Assembly (NCBI GenBank): GCA_910587095.1
Contig: CAJUMJ010000038.1
Coordinates: forward strand, 1-64,000
Source: an uncultured Lachnospiraceae bacterium
GTDB taxonomy: Bacteria > Bacillota > Clostridia > Lachnospirales > Lachnospiraceae
Direction of reading: 5' to 3'
Length of the DNA: 64,000 nucleotides
In this document: piece after piece, positions 31,905-38,680 of the stretch
Layout of the letters: every line of letters begins with the position of its first letter
Position numbering within the stretch: the first letter of the stretch is position 1
Translations under genes and position numbers: made by a program
Notes under the pieces: model-generated
Seen by the model: only the letters and a program-made list of their open reading frames with translations
The model's database searches: none
Told to the model about the DNA's origin: nothing

Positions 31905-33901
31905 ATGTGTTCTTTCCCCATCTTCCGATAGCAGCGGTCGCAAATCGGATAATCCGAATTCCAGACAAGCGGCCTGCCGCAGATACGGCATCTCTTCTCA
32001 AACTGCCCTTTGTCCTCCTTTAACAACTCGCCGATCTCGTGCTGTGCCCACTCCCTGTTGGCCGCCACCTCCTCCCTGTCGATCACCCAGGACATTCTTG
32101 CCGAAAACTGGGTGTAGAGATCTAACTGCTTATAGTAGGACTCCAGCCCTTCCAGGGAAAAGTCCCTCGGAAGCATGGGACAATCCTGTTGTTTTTCGGG
32201 ATCTTCACAGTAACGCAGCCAAAGTCTGAGTACCTCCCTGTCCTTCACGTCAAACGGGCAGGTAATCAAAGTCAAAACCAGCTTCCTGTCCTCCATGCAG
32301 GAAAGTTTCTTCTTGTAATCCCGCAGATATCTGTACTTGTCAATGCTCTCTTTCATGGATATCTTGTCGTACATGGGCGGATTGCCGGTCTTTTCCCAGG
32401 CTCCTATGATCTCGTCAAGCTCCAGGTTGATGTCAAGGAGCACCTCCGGGAAGCCGACTCTGGCCCTTCTAAGCGGATAGAACGGTTCCGCGAGCTTCTT
32501 TCCCACATATTCCATATCCATGGCCGACTGTACATAGCCGGTATCATAAAAGCCATAGCGACCGGCCCGGCCCGCGATCTGCCTGATTTCCTCAGCGAGA
32601 AGCCGTCTCTTCCCGACTCCGTCAAATTTCGCCGTGTTCATAAAAACCACCCTGCGGATCGGCAGGTTGATTCCCATACCGATGGCGTCGGTGGCCACCA
32701 CCACCTGGTTTATTCCTTCCGTGAACAGCCGCACCTGCTCCTGTCTCGTCTGCGGCGGGAGATTCCCGTAAATCACGCTGGCATGTATCCCGCGCCCTTC
32801 CAGGGCGGCCGCGATGGCCAGCACATTTTTCTTGGAAAAAGCAATCAGCGCATCCCCCTGTTCCACATCTTTCGCCATATCGTAGCGTTCCGGGATAAAC
32901 TGCAGCTTCGTGTTGCGCTCGTGGCGCACGATCTCATACGAATCCCCGCAGCGCGTAAGCATCCTGACCAAAAGATTTTCCGCCGTGACGGAACAGCAGA
33001 CATGAACCTCCTCTGCGCGGATACCCAGAATCGCCCTCGTCCAGTTGCTTCCCCTGTTCTCGTCGGCCATCATCTGCGCCTCGTCGATCACGGCAATGTC
33101 GTATACCTCCCTGATATCCAAAATTTCCACCGTGGAAGCCTGGACAAAGCTGCCCGGCGTGCGAATAGTTTCCTCTCCGGTAATCATATCGCAGGGAATC
33201 CCGTCCGCCATCATGCGATCGTAGACCTCCAGCGCCAAAAGCCGCAGAGGCCCCAGATAAATCCCGCGGTACGCCTGCTTCAGCCGTTGCAGCGCCTCGT
33301 AGGTTTTTCCGCTGTTGGTTGGCCCGATATGCAGGACAAAGCGCCGCTTCATTCCTCTGGCCTCCGGATACTGTTTCTCCGGCTCTGCCTCCATCAGCTC
33401 CTCAATCCGCCGTCCTACCAGATATTGCATATACTCCTCTTTGTAAATCTCGTAGAGGGATTTCGTCCGGAGAAGCATTGCCGTCTTCTCCATCACAGCG
33501 ACATCGTCCGCCACCGCCCCGACCGCCATTTTCTTCAAAAACCCTATGTCCAGCTTCGCTAAAAGCCGCACTACGCGGCGGTATTTTTTTAAACACCTGG
33601 TATCCCGATGCACCACCGTATAACCGACCTGCGCTGCCTTCCTGTGCAGCTCCTTCATATCCGCCAACACCTGATGGTTTTCCTGTCTCTTCTTGCGGGT
33701 GATGCGCCGCTCCAACTGGCTAAGCTGCCTGTCCGTGTTTCTTATGAATTTACGGTTTTCTTCCGGGGTAAAACGCAGAAAAGCTTTTTCATAGACCAAC
33801 CATATTTTCTTCGGTATTCCATCCTGAAACTCTGTCTGCCCTCTCGCCTTTTCTCCTGTCCGCGTTTTCTCTTCACTCTGTCCTTTGGTACTTCTCTCCA
33901 T
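31901..33901 (-). CDS. SUV3-like DExH-box RNA helicase with C-terminal zinc motif
   Basis: This 666-residue superfamily 2 helicase resembles the mitochondrial RNA helicase SUV3 of eukaryotes rather than the usual bacterial DEAD-box proteins. Motif I is IGPTNSGKTYEAL near residue 193, Ia is GPLRLLALEVYDRM near 218, II is DEAQ near 274, and motifs V and VI are ATDAIGMGINLP and QIAGRAGRYG near 410 and 448. A predicted coiled N-terminal region (about 50-150) comes before the helicase core. A C4 zinc motif (CRIC...CDRC) closes the protein at about 642-661. It probably unwinds or remodels RNA in decay. It heads the run that continues with the phosphopantetheinyl transferase gene. Confidence 0.85.
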   Translation of the reverse strand: MERSTKGQSEEKTRTGEKARGQTEFQDGIPKKIWLVYEKAFLRFTPEENRKFIRNTDRQLSQLERRITRKKRQENHQVLADMKELHRKAAQVGYTVVHRDTRCLKKYRRVVRLLAKLDIGFLKKMAVGAVADDVAVMEKTAMLLRTKSLYEIYKEEYMQYLVGRRIEELMEAEPEKQYPEARGMKRRFVLHIGPTNSGKTYEALQRLKQAYRGIYLGPLRLLALEVYDRMMADGIPCDMITGEETIRTPGSFVQASTVEILDIREVYDIAVIDEAQMMADENRGSNWTRAILGIRAEEVHVCCSVTAENLLVRMLTRCGDSYEIVRHERNTKLQFIPERYDMAKDVEQGDALIAFSKKNVLAIAAALEGRGIHASVIYGNLPPQTRQEQVRLFTEGINQVVVATDAIGMGINLPIRRVVFMNTAKFDGVGKRRLLAEEIRQIAGRAGRYGFYDTGYVQSAMDMEYVGKKLAEPFYPLRRARVGFPEVLLDINLELDEIIGAWEKTGNPPMYDKISMKESIDKYRYLRDYKKKLSCMEDRKLVLTLITCPFDVKDREVLRLWLRYCEDPEKQQDCPMLPRDFSLEGLESYYKQLDLYTQFSARMSWVIDREEVAANREWAQHEIGELLKEDKGQFEKRCRICGRPLVWNSDYPICDRCYRKMGKEHI

Positions 33902-34048
33902 ATCTCAAATCCCGTCCGCCCAAATAAAATCTCCGTCCCTGTAAACGCCCGCCATTATTCCCGCATCCGTTTACCGAAGCGCCTTATCAGTATATGTATA
34001 ATCATAACACATTTCCGGGTAATTGCGCAAACAATTCAGTAACGTTTC

Positions 34049-35239
34049 CTATCTTGCGGCCGCCTCCGCGACCGCCCTGAAAAACGCCACATGCTTAAGC
34101 TCATACCCCTTTTCCATAAAATCGGGATCCGCACTGGTCTTTACAATAATTACCTGTTTTGTCGGGTTTACATAAATCCACTGTCCATAGACGCCTATCG
34201 CCATGAACTCTCCTTCCTCCCCTTCCGGCACCCACCACTGATAGCCGTACCCGATCGCGTTGTAAGCGTCCTGATTGGCTCCGGGTCTTGAGTACGCCGC
34301 ACTGTCATCCACGCTGTCTTTCACCCAGTCTTTGCTGAGAATCTGTTCCCCTTCATAGCTGCCGCCGTTTAAATACAGTCTGGCAAACTGCGCGTAATCC
34401 CTGAGCGAGACGCTTAAGCCTCCCATGGCCAGCTCCGTACCGTTGCTCAGCGTCCAATACGCGTCGTGCGCCACACCGATTTTCTTCCAGAGCTTCTCCT
34501 CCATGTACCGGGCAAGACTGTATCCCGTTGCGTTCGTGATCACCTTCCCCAATATCTCCGTGTTGATACTCAAATACCGGCGGTAGGTGTACGGCTCCTC
34601 CTGCACGCCATATTTCGATATGACTTTCATGGCCGGCATCCCCATCAGTGTGCGCAAGGAAAAGCCGCTCATATCCGTATCCTCGTCAAAGTCGATCCCG
34701 GAAGCCATCTGCAAACATGCCCTGATCGGAATATTCTCAAGCTCCGTCCCCCTGAATTCCGGGATATATTTTCCGATCGGATCCTCCACGCTCCCTACAT
34801 ATCCTTCCTCTACCGCGATCCCCATCAACGCCGACACAAATGACTTTCCCATGGAGTTGGAGGAAAACAGCGTATTCTCATCCCCTCCAGAAAAATACGT
34901 TTCGTACTTTATCACATCGTCCCGAATGACAAGCATCGCCAAAGTACGCGTATCCTCTATAAATGTTTCGACAGGATAGAGCGAATCTTCAAAGCCAAAT
35001 TTTTCCGGCAAAGCCATATTGTCCTCCTTTGAGAACGAAAACGTATTTTCCCCACGGCTGATGTGTTTCGTCGGCTGTATTTGGGGCGTGTTCTGAAACG
35101 TATGCGCCAAGTTTTCGTCCTTGAAACTGTTGAGGGAAACATAGAGCGTCTTTATCTTCTCCCCAAAGCAGGCCAAAGTCACCCCCGCCATAACAACAAT
35201 GCCTCCAACTGCGATCCAAATCCGTTTTCCGTTTTTCAT
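34049..35239 (-). CDS. Serine hydrolase of the beta-lactamase-related family
   Basis: The 396-residue protein has an N-terminal membrane segment (about residues 8-25) and an outer domain of the class C beta-lactamase/esterase type. The catalytic S-x-x-K is SMGKSF near residue 129, the tyrosine motif is likely YLSINTE near 223, and the late YGYQWWV near 333 is shared with 6-aminohexanoate hydrolase and EstB-like proteins. The substrate is not predictable; resistance to beta-lactams should not be assumed. GGAGAG precedes the ATG. Upstream is a promoter with a 13-bp palindrome between its boxes (35284-35296). Confidence 0.85.
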   Translation of the reverse strand: MKNGKRIWIAVGGIVVMAGVTLACFGEKIKTLYVSLNSFKDENLAHTFQNTPQIQPTKHISRGENTFSFSKEDNMALPEKFGFEDSLYPVETFIEDTRTLAMLVIRDDVIKYETYFSGGDENTLFSSNSMGKSFVSALMGIAVEEGYVGSVEDPIGKYIPEFRGTELENIPIRACLQMASGIDFDEDTDMSGFSLRTLMGMPAMKVISKYGVQEEPYTYRRYLSINTEILGKVITNATGYSLARYMEEKLWKKIGVAHDAYWTLSNGTELAMGGLSVSLRDYAQFARLYLNGGSYEGEQILSKDWVKDSVDDSAAYSRPGANQDAYNAIGYGYQWWVPEGEEGEFMAIGVYGQWIYVNPTKQVIIVKTSADPDFMEKGYELKHVAFFRAVAEAAAR

Positions 35240-35272
35240 ATCATTCTCTCCTTTGCTCTTTTTTATAGCCTC

Positions 35273-35303
35273 ATCATAATCTGTACAGTTACTGTATGGT
35301 CAA
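35273..35303 (-). promoter_or_regulatory. Promoter with internal palindrome for the serine hydrolase
   Basis: Minus-strand TTGACC (35303-35298) is a good -35 box; a -10 of TATGAT (35278-35273) lies 19 bases on. Between them TACAGT-T-ACTGTA (35284-35296) is a perfect palindrome, the usual place for a repressor. The regulator is unknown. Confidence 0.4.
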
Positions 35304-35335
35304 TGCCCTTTTTAGAAAAAAGCGAAGGATCTCAC

Positions 35336-35379
35336 GAAGAAAGCAGACTGACGATGTCGTACGCCAATCTGCTTTCTTC
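35336..35379. repeat. 12-bp inverted repeat between hydrolase and kinase genes
   Basis: GAAGAAAGCAGA (35336-35347) pairs with TCTGCTTTCTTC (35368-35379). There is no T-run, so it is not a standard terminator. It lies behind the kinase gene on the minus strand and could stabilise or end its mRNA. Confidence 0.5.
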
Positions 35380-35453
35380 ATTCCCATTCATTAAATCATT
35401 TTAACTTCTTTTCCGAATTTGGATCAGATGCAGGAGATCGTCATCCGCCGTTC

Positions 35454-37850
35454 TTACGTCTGTCCACCTGTCGGAAAGGAAACCGTCACCGTAAACAAAT
35501 CCGCGTCCGCCTCCACCGTAAGCTTCCCGCCACACGCCTCCGTAAAGCTCTTCGCGATGGAAAGTCCCAGTCCGCTGCCGCCGTCTGTGCGGCTCTCATC
35601 TCCCCGAACGAAACGCTCCGTAAAGTCCTTCGAGTCCGCAAGTTCCACGCCGGAAGTATTCTTGATGCGCGCAACCGCCCGTCCGTCCTCCTCTGTCAGC
35701 GAAAGATATACGCGCGAGCCTTCCAGAGAGTAGCGCAGTGCGTTCTGCAAAAGGTTTTGGAACACCCGATAGAGTCTCTGACCGTCCGCCGTCACAGACA
35801 CAGGCTGCTCGGGAATAGCCGTCCGCACGACAAGCGTACTTTGACTAATCTGGTCACTCATATCCGCAAGGGTCTGCCGCAGGAGTTTTCCCATATCCAG
35901 CTCTTCCATCCGGATCGGGAGCTGCCCCGAAGTTGCCTTGCTGATCTCAAACACATCCTGCACGATACCGCGCAGCCTCTCCGCCTTCTCCCCTAAGATC
36001 TGGATATACTCTTTCACATGCTGGGGCAGCTCTTCCTCCTGCCGCAACAGCTCCGCATAGCTGATGATGGAGGTGAGCGGCGTCTTGATATCGTGGGACA
36101 CATTGGTCACCAGATCCACCTTCATCCGCTCGCTCTTTATCCGCTCCGAAACCGCCGTCTCCATGCCCTTCTGAATCTGGTTTATATTGTCCGCCGCCTC
36201 CCGCAGGTCTGAGTCCTCAGATAAGACCAGTTCCTCCGTCAGACCGCCCTCCCGCACCGCAAGGATCTGGTCTGTGAGTGCGCCGATATCCACGGCCAGA
36301 CGATAATTTTTGCGCAAACCGATAAATGTGATCACGGTAAAGGTAAATAAGGCAGCGAAAACGCAACCGGGCATCATCAGATAAGCCATATAGAATCCTG
36401 TCAGTCCGGACGGATAGCCAAGTTCCTGCGCCGTGCCTTCATACGCATCGTATACATAGCTGTAATTGTAGCCGCCTGTGAGATAATTCGTGTACTCTTC
36501 CATAAGCAGCCATGCCGCACAGAAGACCGCCGCAAACAGTATACTCAGGCTAAGCTCTGCAATCAATGTCCGCTGCTGTCTTTTCACCAGCCTTTTCTGG
36601 ATCGGATACTTGAAATCCTTCACCTTGAGAAAGGTAAAGAGCGGCTTTTTCTGCCTTCCCCGATTCATCCGAAAGTCCAGGACAACCAGATAAAAGAGCC
36701 AGAACCAGACAGCCAGATATCCCCCCGCCCTCGTAAGACGGGCGATCTCATAAAGATAATCACCGCTCCAACTATAAAAGGGAACTCCTCTTCTGATCCA
36801 CCAGATCACATTCCCGAGCGATCCCGCGCTCATTGCCGTGAGAAAAACCATCAGAACCAGTAGCAGGAAAAGCTTGATCTCCAGACAGATCTTTCTCAGG
36901 AAAGCCGCGATCCACTCCACCGCCTGTTTTCTGCTCCTGCGCATCAGGAAGGCTATTGCCAGAAGAATCAAAGCGATTATCCAAAAAATCGCAGTCCGCT
37001 CTGCAGCGCTGTGCAGATAGACCATCTTCAGTCTCATGCGATACAATCTGCCGCCATACTCTGCGATATTGCTGTTCCCGTTCTCCCTCACCATGTAGAG
37101 CTGCGGATTTTTTGCCGCCGCCAGAAAGATCACCACATCCTCATAGGAATCTCCGATCGTAAAGTTTGAGTAACCGGGCACCCGCCAGCGGCTGCTATCG
37201 CGGTAGACACCGTCGCCGTACACATTTTCCTCCCAGCGGTCCTTCACAATCGCTACCTTGCCGTCGTTTTCCCTGTTGTACCATAGGGTAAAATTATACA
37301 CGTCCGCATCGAGATCCTGTGAGAAATCCTCCCCATTCCATTCCTGCCCCGCTTTTTCCCCGAAGCCTTCCATATTTGAGTAGAGCAGCTGATTCTGACA
37401 GATCACGGCGTAGCGGAGATTCTTGTCTTTGGCCAAATCCGCCATATAACGATCCAGGCTTTCCTGATCGCCAAAATCATAGCCGTAATAGTAATCGGCA
37501 TAATCCGCGGATTCTTCCACGACAGTCTCTTCCTGTACTGCCACCGCCTCCTGTAACGGCCTGTTATCCCGCTCCTGACCGGATTGGTCTTTCGCATCCG
37601 TGCCGTCAGCCCCATTTCCCGAATCATTCTTTTCCCAAACCGCAACGCCCATAAGCATCGACAGCCTCTCGCAGATCAGATTCCGAAACTCCTCGCTCTC
37701 CTGATAATCCGGCTGTCCCTCAAGAATACCCGTACCGAAAGCCGTCACCATTCCTGCAGCGGGAATCAGATTGCTGACTAACATGGTCAATCCTGTTGCA
37801 AACGCCATAAAACTGAATAATGACTTACCTTTTTTCCATTTTGTATCCAA
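35454..37850 (-). CDS. Large VanS-like sensor histidine kinase
   Basis: The kinase has 798 residues. A membrane helix (about 12-33) and an outer domain of about 250 residues, partly acidic and of low complexity near 80-120, are followed by further membrane helices (about 290-480). The kinase core is at the end: LVTNVSHDIKTPLTSIISY with the histidine near residue 592, NLLQNALRY near 690, and GGSGLGLSIAKSF near 757. The core resembles VanS/SasA-type enzymes. The start appears to be a TTG at 37850 behind GTGGGG, overlapping the regulator gene by 26 bases. The ligand is unknown. The pair sits next to the serine hydrolase gene. Confidence 0.88.
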   Translation of the reverse strand: MDTKWKKGKSLFSFMAFATGLTMLVSNLIPAAGMVTAFGTGILEGQPDYQESEEFRNLICERLSMLMGVAVWEKNDSGNGADGTDAKDQSGQERDNRPLQEAVAVQEETVVEESADYADYYYGYDFGDQESLDRYMADLAKDKNLRYAVICQNQLLYSNMEGFGEKAGQEWNGEDFSQDLDADVYNFTLWYNRENDGKVAIVKDRWEENVYGDGVYRDSSRWRVPGYSNFTIGDSYEDVVIFLAAAKNPQLYMVRENGNSNIAEYGGRLYRMRLKMVYLHSAAERTAIFWIIALILLAIAFLMRRSRKQAVEWIAAFLRKICLEIKLFLLLVLMVFLTAMSAGSLGNVIWWIRRGVPFYSWSGDYLYEIARLTRAGGYLAVWFWLFYLVVLDFRMNRGRQKKPLFTFLKVKDFKYPIQKRLVKRQQRTLIAELSLSILFAAVFCAAWLLMEEYTNYLTGGYNYSYVYDAYEGTAQELGYPSGLTGFYMAYLMMPGCVFAALFTFTVITFIGLRKNYRLAVDIGALTDQILAVREGGLTEELVLSEDSDLREAADNINQIQKGMETAVSERIKSERMKVDLVTNVSHDIKTPLTSIISYAELLRQEEELPQHVKEYIQILGEKAERLRGIVQDVFEISKATSGQLPIRMEELDMGKLLRQTLADMSDQISQSTLVVRTAIPEQPVSVTADGQRLYRVFQNLLQNALRYSLEGSRVYLSLTEEDGRAVARIKNTSGVELADSKDFTERFVRGDESRTDGGSGLGLSIAKSFTEACGGKLTVEADADLFTVTVSFPTGGQT

Positions 37851-38523
37851 TGCCCCACACCACCTTTACATATTCTGGCTCCTTCGGATTGAGTTCGATT
37901 TTCTCGCGGATGTGCCGGATATGCACCATCACCGTATTCTCCGGTGAAAAGGACACATCCTCCCATACTCTCTCATAGATCTCCTCCGCCGGAAATATCC
38001 GTCCTCTGTTCTTCATCAGAAGCTCTATGATCTTTGTCTCCGTGGCGGTCAGCCTGACCGCCTCCCCGTCCGCGTAGAGCGTGCGCTCCTTAAGGTGGTA
38101 ACAGAGTCTGCCGTTTACGATCTCATCCGTCTCGCTCTGCGCATGAATGCCGCCGAGCATCGTATATCTGCGAAGCTGGCTTTTCACCCGGGCCGCCAGC
38201 TCCTGCGGATTAAAGGGCTTCGCCACATAGTCGTCCGCCCCCATGGAGAGTCCTAAGATCTTGTCCGTGTCCTCCGTCTTCGCGCTCAGGACGATGATCG
38301 GAAGGTTCTTCCGCTCCCTGATCTTCATCATGGCGGACAGCCCGTCCAGTTTTGGCATCATCACATCCATGATGATAAGCTGCACCTCCGACTCCGCCAG
38401 AACCCGCAGCGCCTCCATACCGTCATATGCCTTAAGCACGCGGTAGCCTTCCTTCTCCAGAAGAAGAGCTATCGCCCGCACAATCTCCCTGTCGTCGTCC
38501 ACCACAAGCACACATGCATCCAT
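37825..38523 (-). CDS. VanR-like response regulator (OmpR family)
   Basis: The 232-residue regulator has a receiver domain with VVDDDREI, Asp52 in MDVMMPKLDG and K-P-F in VAKPFNPQE, then a winged-helix domain (about 130-230) with RLTATETKIIELLM and VVWGIGYKM. AAGGGGGTAAGG precedes the ATG at a usable distance. It is transcribed before the kinase gene with which it overlaps. The target genes are not evident; the neighbouring serine hydrolase gene is a candidate by position only. Confidence 0.92.
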   Translation of the reverse strand: MDACVLVVDDDREIVRAIALLLEKEGYRVLKAYDGMEALRVLAESEVQLIIMDVMMPKLDGLSAMMKIRERKNLPIIVLSAKTEDTDKILGLSMGADDYVAKPFNPQELAARVKSQLRRYTMLGGIHAQSETDEIVNGRLCYHLKERTLYADGEAVRLTATETKIIELLMKNRGRIFPAEEIYERVWEDVSFSPENTVMVHIRHIREKIELNPKEPEYVKVVWGIGYKMEKR

Positions 38524-38626
38524 TTGAAAACCTTACCCCCTTTTTCCTAAGCCTGCACTTATCTTAAAAGTAAGTCCTTATAAAAAAGTCGTGGGATTTC
38601 TTATAAAAATCTTAAGGTGCGAACGA

Positions 38627-38677
38627 GAAATGCGAAGCATTTCGAGTCTGCTTATGCTTGATACTATGCTTGATACT
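38627..38677. repeat. Three-base-loop hairpin and 12-bp tandem repeat
   Basis: GAAATGC-GAA-GCATTTC (38627-38643) is a hairpin of the same kind as those in the element at 21769-21972. Just behind it ATGCTTGATACT occurs twice in tandem (38654-38665, 38666-38677). Both lie behind the stop of the GTPase-nuclease gene. On the minus strand the loop is TTC closed by C-G, a very stable tetraloop-like form. Confidence 0.6.
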
Positions 38678-38680
38678 ACG

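Noticed and set aside
34160..34185. Another copy of the TTATGTAAAC motif
   Set aside because: It lies within the serine hydrolase coding sequence (reading YVNPT) and is explained by the codons.
34049..35239. A beta-lactamase giving drug resistance
   Set aside because: It belongs to the broad serine hydrolase family that includes class C beta-lactamases, esterases and peptidases. The S-x-x-K is present but nothing specific for beta-lactam hydrolysis is seen.
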